A DNA stretch of 64,000 nucleotides, taken from an uncultured Kordia sp. (GTDB taxonomy: Bacteria > Bacteroidota > Bacteroidia > Flavobacteriales > Flavobacteriaceae). Below, piece after piece: positions 17,373-26,754 of the stretch; the first letter of the stretch is position 1, and each line of letters begins with the position of its first letter. The translations under genes were made by a program, and so were the position numbers. The notes beneath the pieces are model-generated. The model searched no databases and was not told where the DNA came from. It worked only from the letters and a program-made list of their open reading frames with translations. The DNA lies in contig NZ_CANMEZ010000002.1 of the NCBI RefSeq assembly GCF_947496985.1, forward strand, positions 682,001 to 746,000. The letters are read 5' to 3'.

Positions 17373-18068
17373 TTAGTTGACAAAGAATCTAACAATACTT
17401 TCTCGCACCAAATCAGGCATTTCTAATGGAATCATATGTCCGCAGTTTTTTAAAATACTAATGGTTGCTTTGGTAAATTGTTGCTGTGTATGTTTTACAT
17501 CATCAATATTTACGAGTGCATCTTCTTTTGCTGCAATGACATGAATTTTAGTTTGAATATTTTTTAGTTTTTCAGTTAAATCAACACGTTGTGAAGTTGC
17601 TTTGAGTTGACGAATCAATACTTCTTTTCCTAAGTCTGCATCCATGTCTTTTATCACTTGAATCAACTTGTTGTTTTGATGATTTGTTGGATGTAGAAAC
17701 TGTAATGCTCTTGCGGTAGCAATTCCTTTGTAATTGTGCTGCTCTAGAAAGTCAATCGTACTTTTTCGGAGTTGCAACTCTTTAACGTTCAAACCATACG
17801 CAGAAGCGGCAATAATAATCATTTTTTCAATTCGTTTCGGATGAGAAACCGCAAAATGCATTGCTGCGTACGCGCCCATTGAAAAGGCAACTACGTTTGC
17901 TTTTTCTTCTAAAGTTTCACTTAGTAACACATCTATTTTTTGAAAAGAAGTCGCTGAAGTAGTGTCAATAAAAACACAATCAAACTGTGTGAATTCTGCA
18001 CATACAAATTCCCACAATAGTGGTGTACACATGGTTCCAGAAAGAAAATAGAGTTTTTGTTTTTTCAT
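17373..18068 (-). CDS. Alpha/beta hydrolase
   Basis: The product has 231 residues and no signal peptide, so it is cytoplasmic. The nucleophile elbow is AFSMGAY with Ser63 (G-x-S-x-G variant with Ala first). A C-terminal NCGHMIPLEMP supplies the catalytic His, and AAKEDALV the likely acid. The overall layout matches short esterases of the MenH/BioH type. The substrate is not predictable. The start is an ATG just downstream, on the minus strand, of the PI-PLC terminator, so it has its own transcript. Confidence 0.8.
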   Translation of the reverse strand: MKKQKLYFLSGTMCTPLLWEFVCAEFTQFDCVFIDTTSATSFQKIDVLLSETLEEKANVVAFSMGAYAAMHFAVSHPKRIEKMIIIAASAYGLNVKELQLRKSTIDFLEQHNYKGIATARALQFLHPTNHQNNKLIQVIKDMDADLGKEVLIRQLKATSQRVDLTEKLKNIQTKIHVIAAKEDALVNIDDVKHTQQQFTKATISILKNCGHMIPLEMPDLVRESIVRFFVN

Positions 18069-18088
18069 TCATTAAAAATAAAAAAAAC

Positions 18089-18134
18089 GTACACCTCGCA
18101 TTTCGACTCAGCTTAATGTGAACGCGAAGTGTAC
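18089..18134 (-). terminator. Terminator of the PI-PLC gene with a repeat in its loop
   Basis: gtacacctcgc (18089-18099) pairs with gcgaagtgtac (18124-18134) at 10 of 11 positions. On the minus strand the stem is followed by eight T's, as in a Rho-independent terminator, 27 bp past the stop at 18161. The 24-nt loop contains a copy of the dispersed TTCGACT..GCT.AATGTGA repeat. Confidence 0.6.
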
Positions 18135-18160
18135 ATCTTTATTTTAAAATAAATATTTTA

Positions 18161-19105
18161 TTAAAAATTCGATGAAACAATTTTTTCAATTGCTCCAGGT
18201 GTTGGAAAATCCATCGGAAATACCATTCCGTTTGCATACCAGTTCTTTTTTGCTATAAATTCATTTTGAATTATTGCATTCATCTCTACACCATTAGTGA
18301 ATGCAAAATAATTTACAAAATCAGAACTTGAAGCTGTTAGGAAGTTAATATTTAACTTATTCCCTACATTATCTTCATTGTCTTTAAGAAATTTAGAAAT
18401 GTTTTCAGTTTTCTTAGTATAATCCCATCCACAAGGCATTCGCTTCGTTCGTTCTTTCACTCCAATAATGATTACTTGCTCATAACATATGTCTGTAAAA
18501 GGCATACAAATTCGTTGCGTACGTTCTTTCACTTCTGGCACAATTATTTGCTCGTAATGCTTCATTTCTAATTCATAAACATCTTGTTTTTTAAAGTCAG
18601 CCCAAGCATATCCATGATCATCAGTAACTCTATTCAAAAGAACAATTTTACCTCTTACATCTCCTAATTCAACATTTTCAATATCTTTTTTATGATCATA
18701 AAAGTTAGATAATGCTGCAAATTCTTTCATGTCATCAGAAGTAATTTTGAATGTGGATTCTTCTGATTTAATTGACATTAATACTGTTTCTTGAGGATTT
18801 TTTCTTAAGAATTCATATACAGGGACTAAAACAGCATCTACAAAAGTTCCTCCTACTGGAGCTACGCCATGTTTTAAAATAAATATATTCGCAAGTAAAA
18901 ACTCAGACACTCCAGGTATTTTTGCACTTTTAGAAAGCCTAATATCTAAAAATCGTATTCCATTATTTAATTGTCGTTCTATAGACCAGCTTTGCGTTTT
19001 AGCAAACGGAACTACAGTTCCATGCGTTCCACTGTCATGCGTTCCTGGAATATTAATGTTTATTAGTTTTTTGGAGTTTGACAAATTTGACATCCAATTT
19101 TTCAT
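18161..19105 (-). CDS. PI-PLC X-domain phosphodiesterase-like protein
   Basis: The product has 314 residues. The start of the TIM-barrel catalytic domain reads NIPGTHDSGT, with the first catalytic His at 23. RFLDIRLS follows at 51-58, and KHG gives the second catalytic His at 79, as in bacterial phosphatidylinositol phospholipases C. Unlike the secreted bacterial enzymes, it has no signal peptide. Residues 184-207 and 208-231 look like a tandem 24-residue duplication (YEQIIVPEVKERTQR and YEQVIIIGVKERTKR). The substrate is probably a glycerophosphodiester, but a lost or altered activity cannot be excluded. Confidence 0.8.
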   Translation of the reverse strand: MKNWMSNLSNSKKLININIPGTHDSGTHGTVVPFAKTQSWSIERQLNNGIRFLDIRLSKSAKIPGVSEFLLANIFILKHGVAPVGGTFVDAVLVPVYEFLRKNPQETVLMSIKSEESTFKITSDDMKEFAALSNFYDHKKDIENVELGDVRGKIVLLNRVTDDHGYAWADFKKQDVYELEMKHYEQIIVPEVKERTQRICMPFTDICYEQVIIIGVKERTKRMPCGWDYTKKTENISKFLKDNEDNVGNKLNINFLTASSSDFVNYFAFTNGVEMNAIIQNEFIAKKNWYANGMVFPMDFPTPGAIEKIVSSNF

Positions 19106-19294
19106 GCACTCTTATTTTTTGGGGTTAATTATTATTTGAAATCATCTATCTCTTACATATTACTTAACATGAGTTCGATATAATATTTCAGAGTATCATT
19201 TTTGATTTTCAAACCATTACAACAAACTATCAAATAGCTAATATTGAATACTTAATATTAATAATTCTTACGTCGAATTCACGTTATTTAGAAT

Positions 19295-22153
19295 TTATTC
19301 AATCACTAAGCTTGTTGTAGCTTTGCTTCCATTTCCAGAAACTTCAATTGTATATGTTCCTTTTGGTAAGTAATACGCTTCATTTTTCTTTTTTGGAATG
19401 GAAATATCGCTATTCTCCCCTATAAACTTTTTACGCCCTTTTTCGGTAACGCTTAAATCATATGTCCAAGTATTGAATCCTGCGTCAGCAGTTACTTTGC
19501 CTTCATTTAAAACAATGCCGTTATCTGTTAATACTTTTACACTAAACGTCCCTCCTTTTTTCGCATGAAAATAGATTTCCTTTTCAGGCACATTTGCTTC
19601 TAACCATTTGCTCCAAGTTGATCCCCAAAATGAACGATAACGTACACTTTTTGTATCAAACACATATACCTCTTTGGCATTTATTGTTGCATCTGCTTCT
19701 TGTAATACTGCAATATTTGCTTTATAAATAGAACGTCCGTGAGTTCCTAATAATAGGTCTTTTGCTTGTTTTTGCACAACAATATCATGTACGGCAACAT
19801 TTGGTAATCCGTTATGGAAAGGCTGCCATGTTTTTCCCATATCTAAAGAAGCATATGCGCCGTTGTCCGTACCTACATATAGTACATTTTCATTTGTTGG
19901 ATCTTCCTTAATTACGTTTACTGGCGAAGCTGGAATTCCGTTTGCAATGTTTTTCCACGTTTGCCCGTAATCGTCAGACATGTATACATAACTTGTAAAA
20001 TTGTCCCAACGGTATCCGTTTAATGTAATATATACACGCTCTTTTTTATGTGAAGAAGCAATGACACGTGAAACCCATAAATCTTTTGGAAATCCGCTAG
20101 ATATATTTTGCCAATCGCCACCGCCATTTTTTGTTATATGAACCAATCCATCATCACTTCCAACATAGATAACTCCAAATTGGAAAGGCGACTCTGAAAT
20201 GCTTGTCAATGTTCCATATGCAACATTTCCTTTCTTTCCTCCTTGCGTTAAATCGCCAGAAATTGTTTCCCAATCGTCTCCTTTATTTAATGATCTGTGT
20301 AACTTGTTTCCTCCTAAGTATAATATATCTTGATTGTGAACAGATAAATGAATTGGCGTTTGCCAATTGAATCTGTATGGAGATTCTCCTAATTCATGTT
20401 TGGGTTGAATATATTTTTGTCCTCCATTTTCACCACGATCAATTCTAAAATAATTTCCAAATTGATATCCTGTGTATACAATGTTTGGGTTGCGATTGTC
20501 AACTTGAACTTGCATTCCATCTCCACCCATAATTCGTTCATACGGATATTGTCCTTCTTCATGCCATTTTACAGAAGCTTTGTAACTATTTGGACCAACC
20601 CAAACACCATTATCTTGCAAACCTCCATACACTTTATACGGTGTTTGTTCGTCTGCATAAATAGCGTAAAATTGCCCTACAGAAGGTGTATTACATTTTA
20701 TCCAATTATCTCCATTATCGTATGAAATATTTACTCCTCCATCGTTTCCATTTACCAAATGATTTGGATTGTTAGGGTTTACCCAAAGTGCATGATGATC
20801 GGCGTGAACATTTTGTCCATTAATCGATTTAAACGTTTTTCCTCCATCTTGTGAGCGTACAATTGGCACACCTGCAATGTAAATATGATCTTCATTTTTT
20901 GGACTTACACGAATCATTCCAAAGTAATATCCGTATGAATACACCAAATCATCTAAATAATCATCATGTGTTTTTTTCCATGATTTTCCACCGTTTGTCG
21001 TCTTGAAAACTTGTGCACCAATCACTGGCGTATCAAATAATAATGAATTTGCGTTTTCTAAATACTTTGCTAAATCAACAGGTTTTATAGTTCCGCTTCG
21101 CACTAATTGCTTTACATTTTCGGCTCTGTATTTTTCTTGAAAACCATTTGTTTTTAGATAGGTATTTAATTTTTTATCGGTAAGATTTAAAAACGCTTGT
21201 GAAGACATTGTTTTGAAATCATCTTTTGTCAATGCTTTTGAATCACTTTTCTTTTTTTCTTTTGCTTCACGTCTAAACTGACTATCATGAAATGCATATA
21301 CGGTATTTTCATCGTAAACAGCCAATCCAATTCGTCCTACACCATCACCTTCTGGAAAACCAGTTTTTTCACTTATTTTTTTCCAAGTGATTCCTGCATC
21401 TGTACTTTTAAAAATTGCAGAGTTGGTTCCATTTCCAACAAAATTCCAAGCTTTACGATCACGTTCCCATGAAGAAGCATACTGTATGTTGAAATTGTTT
21501 GGCGCAACTGCAATGTCTACAATTCCTGTTTCGTTATTTACAAACAATGTTTTATTCCATGTATTTCCACCGTCAGTAGTTCTAAAAATTCCACGTTCAG
21601 CATTTGGCGAATATAAATGACCTAAAACACCAACAACTAATTCGTTTGAATTGTTTGGATTGATTAAGATTCTACTAATATGATGCGAATCGAGTAAACC
21701 TTTATTTTCCCAACTCTTTCCATTATCGGTACTTTTTAGAATTCCAATTCCTGCATACGATGATCGTGAAGAATTATTTTCTCCAGTTCCTACCCAAATG
21801 GTTTTTGATTTCCAATCAATAGCAATATCTCCTATATTTTGTGTTGGCGAACTGTCTAAAACAGGTTTAAATGTAGTTCCGTTATTGTTTGTATACCATA
21901 ATCCTCCAGAAGCATACGCTACATAGAATTCGGTTGTATTGTTTGGATTTACGTCTACATCTACCACACGACCACTCATAATTGTAGGGCCAATATTGGT
22001 GAATTTGATGTTTTTTACGGTAGAGTTTTCTGTAAGTTTTGCTTTCTGTTTTAAAGCTTCTTGCACTTTTGCTGCTGAAGTTGCATTGCTTTGCGCAAAA
22101 CTAATTTGCGCTAAAAAAAGTGATACTACGAATACTATTATTTTGGGTTTCAT
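19295..22153 (-). CDS. Exported VPS10/sortilin-like Asp-box propeller protein
   Basis: The product has 952 residues from the ATG at 22151-22153, which begins a signal peptide (MKPKIIVFVVSLFLAQISFA); the frame opens 25 codons upstream without one. At least seven Asp-box motifs (S/T-x-D-x-G-x-x-W, such as KSTDNGKSW, RTTDGGNTW, KTTNGGKSW) mark two beta-propellers of the sortilin/BNR type. A Lys-rich helical insertion sits between propeller blades (around KEKKKSDSKALTKDDF). It ends in a beta-sandwich (PKGTYTIEVSGNG) without a T9SS sorting signature. It may be a glycoside hydrolase or a binding protein; the substrate is unknown. Confidence 0.8.
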   Translation of the reverse strand: MKPKIIVFVVSLFLAQISFAQSNATSAAKVQEALKQKAKLTENSTVKNIKFTNIGPTIMSGRVVDVDVNPNNTTEFYVAYASGGLWYTNNNGTTFKPVLDSSPTQNIGDIAIDWKSKTIWVGTGENNSSRSSYAGIGILKSTDNGKSWENKGLLDSHHISRILINPNNSNELVVGVLGHLYSPNAERGIFRTTDGGNTWNKTLFVNNETGIVDIAVAPNNFNIQYASSWERDRKAWNFVGNGTNSAIFKSTDAGITWKKISEKTGFPEGDGVGRIGLAVYDENTVYAFHDSQFRREAKEKKKSDSKALTKDDFKTMSSQAFLNLTDKKLNTYLKTNGFQEKYRAENVKQLVRSGTIKPVDLAKYLENANSLLFDTPVIGAQVFKTTNGGKSWKKTHDDYLDDLVYSYGYYFGMIRVSPKNEDHIYIAGVPIVRSQDGGKTFKSINGQNVHADHHALWVNPNNPNHLVNGNDGGVNISYDNGDNWIKCNTPSVGQFYAIYADEQTPYKVYGGLQDNGVWVGPNSYKASVKWHEEGQYPYERIMGGDGMQVQVDNRNPNIVYTGYQFGNYFRIDRGENGGQKYIQPKHELGESPYRFNWQTPIHLSVHNQDILYLGGNKLHRSLNKGDDWETISGDLTQGGKKGNVAYGTLTSISESPFQFGVIYVGSDDGLVHITKNGGGDWQNISSGFPKDLWVSRVIASSHKKERVYITLNGYRWDNFTSYVYMSDDYGQTWKNIANGIPASPVNVIKEDPTNENVLYVGTDNGAYASLDMGKTWQPFHNGLPNVAVHDIVVQKQAKDLLLGTHGRSIYKANIAVLQEADATINAKEVYVFDTKSVRYRSFWGSTWSKWLEANVPEKEIYFHAKKGGTFSVKVLTDNGIVLNEGKVTADAGFNTWTYDLSVTEKGRKKFIGENSDISIPKKKNEAYYLPKGTYTIEVSGNGSKATTSLVIE

Positions 22154-22285
22154 GGTTGGGTTTTGGTTTAGACTTTCAAAGTACAGAATGTTATAAACTT
22201 GGCAAAATTTTGCTTGTTTTTTTAACAATCCTTAAAGAAATAGAAATTTATAGAACATAATTTTAAACTTATTACTTTAGAGTTT

Positions 22286-22293
22286 TACATTTG
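22286..22293 (+). promoter_or_regulatory. Bacteroidota -7 box for the Crp/Fnr gene
   Basis: TACATTTG matches the TAnnTTTG consensus and lies 8 bp before the ATG at 22302. The predicted transcript would start at or next to the start codon, that is, leaderless or nearly so. Confidence 0.5.
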
Positions 22294-22301
22294 TAATTAT
22301 A

Positions 22302-22889
22302 ATGAGTGTAGCTACCACAAATTTTGAATCGTATTTGAAAACTTTCATTCAAGATGAAAAATTGGATGATCAAATTCCTGTGATTTTGGAGGCATTCAAT
22401 TATTTACACTTAAAAAAGAATACACTTTTTGTGGAAGAAGGTAAAATTTGCCAGTATTTCTGTTTTATTGAAAGCGGTATTTTACAGCATAATATCTTGG
22501 TAGAAGGTGAAGAAAAAACAACTTATCTAGCTTTGAAAAATTCCGCCACAGCGGCATTAAAAAGCTTTATGCATCAGATTCCTTCACGTAAAAATATTAA
22601 AGCAATTAGTGATTGTGATCTGTTTGTGATAGATCAAAAAAGTTTTCAAAATTTACTTATCAATAACAAAGCGTTTCATCACTTTTATTACAATTTAATT
22701 GAAAATCAAATTTATCGTATTGATGACTATCGCATTGATTTATTAACCTTGTCACCAGAAGAACGTTATAAAAAACTTCTTGCAAACGAACCTAAATTAT
22801 TAAAGGAAGTTCCGCTACATTATTTAGCTTCTTTTTTAGGAATTTCATCACGAAATATGAGTCGTATTCGAAAGAATGTAGTTTTATGA
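22302..22889 (+). CDS. Crp/Fnr-family transcriptional regulator
   Basis: The product has 195 residues. An N-terminal cyclic-nucleotide-binding-like beta-roll (about 25-115) includes the motif LFVEEGKICQYFCFIESGIL. The C-terminus is shorter than in E. coli Crp and carries a helix-turn-helix (PLHYLASFLGISSRNMSRIR). Many flavobacterial paralogues of this size do not bind cAMP, and the phosphate-binding cassette is not obvious here. It is divergent from the VPS10-like gene at 22153 across 148 bp, so it may regulate that gene. This is inference. Confidence 0.85.
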   Translation: MSVATTNFESYLKTFIQDEKLDDQIPVILEAFNYLHLKKNTLFVEEGKICQYFCFIESGILQHNILVEGEEKTTYLALKNSATAALKSFMHQIPSRKNIKAISDCDLFVIDQKSFQNLLINNKAFHHFYYNLIENQIYRIDDYRIDLLTLSPEERYKKLLANEPKLLKEVPLHYLASFLGISSRNMSRIRKNVVL

Positions 22890-23020
22890 ATTTCGACTGT
22901 GTTCAATGTGAAAATTCTTTTTTGTCGTTAAACATCAAACTAAACTTATTATTAAATCGTTAGATTTTCAAATTAACACATTGCTTTATCTACAAAAATA
23001 AACTGAACGGGATCGAAGTT
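22889..23020. repeat. Inverted pair of a dispersed intergenic repeat
   Basis: tttcgactgtgttcaatgtg (22891-22910) and aaactgaacgggatcgaagtt (23000-23020) are oppositely oriented versions of the TTCGACTGCGCTCAATGTGA repeat, about 90 bp apart. Flanking gaattt/aaattc at 22888-22916 makes a small extra stem. The rest of the gap to 23145 is AT-rich. Confidence 0.45.
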
Positions 23021-23154
23021 TAAATCAAATAATTGACATTATTTATGTTAAAATTATCTTAATTCCATATTTTTACAAACAATACGTTCGTTTTTTCACA
23101 ACGAACCTCAACTTTTGCCTCGATTTTATTGTATTACTAGACAAAATGTGCGCT

Positions 23155-26100
23155 ATGAAAAAATTATTACTTTTATTCGTATTGCTATCTGCAAGCGTTG
23201 GATATTCTCAACAATCTCCAAACCCAACTATTTCAAATACTTTATACAAAGATGCGCCTGCATGGGCAAAATTGATGTATAGTGAAAATCCAAATGCAAA
23301 TACTATTGATCATTTATACCGATCGTATTATGAAACGCATCCGTATGTAAAAACATTTCACACACAATATTATAAAAGGTGGCGTAGAGCTATTAATCCA
23401 TTTTTAAATAATGAAGGTTTTTACGATCATACAAAAAAACAACAAGCTATAGATGCTGCAAGATTCTTAAAAAGTTCGCAAAGTGGGCATGCAGAAATGG
23501 GCAATTGGTCTGTTATGGGCCCATTTGAAAGTTATAAAGAAGGTGGAACAGTTTTAAGCGGTGCGCAAACAAACATATATAGTATTGGTAAATGTACAGC
23601 TGTTCCAAACACTTTATATTGTGGAACAGAATCTGGTGAAGTATACAAAACGACCGATGGAGGTGACAACTGGACAAACGCTTCTAAAACCTTGATTACT
23701 ACGTTAGCACCACAAGCAGTAATTGCCAATGCTGGAATTAGTGCAATTGCCGTACATCCAGTAAATCCAGATATTGTATATGCAGGTTCTGGAAGTGAAT
23801 TATTTAAAACGACCGACGGTGGAACTTCATGGTCTGTTGTTTTTGATAGTAACATTCCGTTATTTGGTTACATTGAAAATCCAGCAGAAATTTTCATCAA
23901 TCCTAATAACCCAACTACTGTATTATTAGCTGGAAAAGAAGGTGTTTACAGAACTACAGACGATGGTCTTAACTGGAATAGAGTGGTTGTTAATGAAAGT
24001 TATGATTTAAAAGCACAACCTGGCAATCCTAATACGCTATATGTTGTAAGGCGTAACACTTCTACAAACAGGCATGAATTTTTGAAATCTACCGATGGTG
24101 GATTTCTTTGGCTGGTACAATCGACAGGTTGGTATAATTCTACAGACGCAAATAGAAGTGTTGTCGGTGCAAGACTTGCCGTGAGCGATGCTGACCCAAA
24201 TAAAGTATATGCTTTTTTAATTGGCGATTCCAAAGCTGGTGATAATGGTTTTATTGGTGTTTACAGAAGTGATAATGCTGGTGCTTCATGGATAAACACT
24301 ATGGGATATGATGGCGCTCCCTATACAGCGACACATCCAAATTTATTAAACTCTGATACTTCAGCAGATGGATTTAATCAAGGTTTTTACAACTGTGCTA
24401 CCATGGCTTCAAATTCTAATGCAGATCAACTTTTAGTTGGAGGAATTGGTATGTGGCGATCAAATGATGGCGGACAAACATTTACGTGTGTTTATAATTA
24501 TGGTTGTGGAACGTACAATCCTATGCATGTAGATATGCAAGATTTTAGAGCATTTGGAAACGAATATTGGGCAACAACTGATGGTGGAATTTTTAAATCG
24601 AATGATTTATTTGGTTCACAACCAGAATTTAAAATGAATGGCGTTCATGGAACTGATTTTTGGGGATTTGGCTCTGGCTGGAATCGTGATTTATTAGTTG
24701 GTGGAACATTTCATAATGGTGTAGATGTATATTCTGAAGGTTTTCCTTTTGGAGCTTTCTTAGATTTAGGCGGTGGAGAACCAGCTTCAGGTTATGTGAA
24801 TCCTGGAACAGAACAAATTTATTCTACAAACATTGGAAGTCGTTTTATTCCAAATACCTTAAGTGGAGCTGTTTTAAATGCTTCTATGGGATTAGCTCCA
24901 AATGAAGAACCTTGGTTTGCGCAATCGTCAGAAATGGAATTTCATCCAAGTTGTTACAACCATGTATATATCGGAAATAGCAATCAATTATTTAGAAGTT
25001 TAGATGCAGGCGGAAATTATGAAGCTATTTATACAGCGCCGGCAAATAGTACAGTTTTAGGAATAGAAATTTCTCGTACCAATACAAACACAATGTATAT
25101 TGTAGTGCGTCCTAGTGCTGGAAATGCATATTTAGTAAAAACTACAGACGATTGGTCAACGAATAGCACTATTACTTTACCAAGCGGAAATGGAACTTTA
25201 GCATTAATTAGTATAGACCCAGAAAACGATCAAACAATTTGGGTTGCGTATCCACGTGGAACTAATGGCAATAAAGTATTCAAAAGTATAAATGGAGGAA
25301 CTTCTTGGACCAACGAAACTTCAAGTGAATTAAATGGTCAAAATATTCAAGTATTAACTACTATTGGCGGAACGGATGGCGGCGTATATGTAGCAACTGG
25401 TATGTCTGTCTATTACAAAAACAATGTAATGTCTTCATGGACATTAGACAATGCAAACTTACCTACAACAATTGGCGCTAATGATTTACGTCCATTTTAC
25501 AGAGATGGAAAAATACGTTTAGCTAGTTATGGAAAAGGTATTTGGGAAAGTAATTTATACGAAACACCTACACGACCTGTAGCAAAAATTATGGTTGATA
25601 AATTAAAAGCAACCTGTGCTGGAGATATTTTTTATTTTGATGATTTTTCTATGTTAAATCATACCAATGCTACGTGGGCTTGGACCTTTGAAAATGCAAA
25701 CATTGCTACTTCTTCCATAAGAAATCCGGAAGTTACTTTTACCACTACTGGAAATCATGTAGTGACCTTAACCGTAACTAATGATGCTGGTGTTTCTTCT
25801 AGTGATTCTATCATAATAAATGTAGAAGCGTTGGCAAATACAAATTTGGAAGAAGATTTTGAAGTTTCATTTTTACCAGAAGGTTGGAAGCAAGAAACTA
25901 ACGGAAATCTTTCATGGACCTATGAAAACACTGTTGGTGGTTTTGGACAAAGTACCAATTCAATGTTTGTGAATAATTATACTATTTCACAAGTAGGTCA
26001 ATTTTGTGATGTTATTGCTCCTTTAAATATGGCAAATACAAATACAAGTGATGCCACTTTAACCTTTGATGTAGCGTATGCTTTATATTCAAGCGCATAT

Positions 26101-26616
26101 GCCGACGGATTAGAAGTGTATGTTTCAACAGATTGCGGTATGACATGGACATCTGAATATAGTAAATTTGGAAGTACATTGGCTACAGCTCCAAACACGA
26201 CCAACCAATTTGTTCCAACGGCAACTCAATGGCGTGAAGAATCTATTGATCTTTCCTCATATGTTGGAAACGAAAATGTTCAAGTACGATTTAGAAATGT
26301 GAATGCTTACGGACAAGCTGTCTATGTAGACAACATCAATTTAGGCAGTATATTAGGTGTAAATGAAGTTACGTCAAGCGCGATTACATTTTACCCAAAT
26401 CCTGTAAAGAACAATGACAACATTTTTGTAAAAAGCACAAAAAACGAAGACATTAAATTTTCATTATATAACATTCAAGGAAAACTGATCGGAACTATTT
26501 TTACACAAACCAACACAGGAATTCCAACACAACAATGGAGTCTAAGCGCCGGTGTGTATTTATATAATGTTCGATCAAATGATAAAATCAAAAAAGGAAA
26601 GCTGATTGTGTATTAA
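23155..26616 (+). CDS. T9SS-secreted Asp-box propeller protein with PKD and jelly-roll domains
   Basis: The product has 1153 residues from the ATG of MKKLLLLFVLLSASVGYSQ; an ATG three codons upstream (23146) is an alternative. In order: signal peptide, Asp-box propeller region (about 90-810; KTTDGGDNW, KTTDGGTSW, RSNDGGQTF), a PKD domain (about 825-905; WAWTFENANIATSSIRNP), a MAM-like choice-of-anchor jelly-roll (about 910-1075), and a type A T9SS sorting domain (about 1085-1153) with FYPNPVKN and a C-terminal KKGKLIVY. It is thus exported through the outer membrane and cleaved or anchored there. It probably binds or degrades a polymer; no catalytic residues are assigned. Confidence 0.85.
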   Translation: MKKLLLLFVLLSASVGYSQQSPNPTISNTLYKDAPAWAKLMYSENPNANTIDHLYRSYYETHPYVKTFHTQYYKRWRRAINPFLNNEGFYDHTKKQQAIDAARFLKSSQSGHAEMGNWSVMGPFESYKEGGTVLSGAQTNIYSIGKCTAVPNTLYCGTESGEVYKTTDGGDNWTNASKTLITTLAPQAVIANAGISAIAVHPVNPDIVYAGSGSELFKTTDGGTSWSVVFDSNIPLFGYIENPAEIFINPNNPTTVLLAGKEGVYRTTDDGLNWNRVVVNESYDLKAQPGNPNTLYVVRRNTSTNRHEFLKSTDGGFLWLVQSTGWYNSTDANRSVVGARLAVSDADPNKVYAFLIGDSKAGDNGFIGVYRSDNAGASWINTMGYDGAPYTATHPNLLNSDTSADGFNQGFYNCATMASNSNADQLLVGGIGMWRSNDGGQTFTCVYNYGCGTYNPMHVDMQDFRAFGNEYWATTDGGIFKSNDLFGSQPEFKMNGVHGTDFWGFGSGWNRDLLVGGTFHNGVDVYSEGFPFGAFLDLGGGEPASGYVNPGTEQIYSTNIGSRFIPNTLSGAVLNASMGLAPNEEPWFAQSSEMEFHPSCYNHVYIGNSNQLFRSLDAGGNYEAIYTAPANSTVLGIEISRTNTNTMYIVVRPSAGNAYLVKTTDDWSTNSTITLPSGNGTLALISIDPENDQTIWVAYPRGTNGNKVFKSINGGTSWTNETSSELNGQNIQVLTTIGGTDGGVYVATGMSVYYKNNVMSSWTLDNANLPTTIGANDLRPFYRDGKIRLASYGKGIWESNLYETPTRPVAKIMVDKLKATCAGDIFYFDDFSMLNHTNATWAWTFENANIATSSIRNPEVTFTTTGNHVVTLTVTNDAGVSSSDSIIINVEALANTNLEEDFEVSFLPEGWKQETNGNLSWTYENTVGGFGQSTNSMFVNNYTISQVGQFCDVIAPLNMANTNTSDATLTFDVAYALYSSAYADGLEVYVSTDCGMTWTSEYSKFGSTLATAPNTTNQFVPTATQWREESIDLSSYVGNENVQVRFRNVNAYGQAVYVDNINLGSILGVNEVTSSAITFYPNPVKNNDNIFVKSTKNEDIKFSLYNIQGKLIGTIFTQTNTGIPTQQWSLSAGVYLYNVRSNDKIKKGKLIVY

Positions 26617-26754
26617 CTGATAGACATTTCTAATTCTTTTTTTGTACAACAATATTCAAGCTCGCAAATTAGCCCATCAAAAAAACCGCCATTTGGCTAC
26701 TAAATTCTTTTTTTGTTTGATTATTTTTGAAAGAAATCAATTAAAATTACTAAA

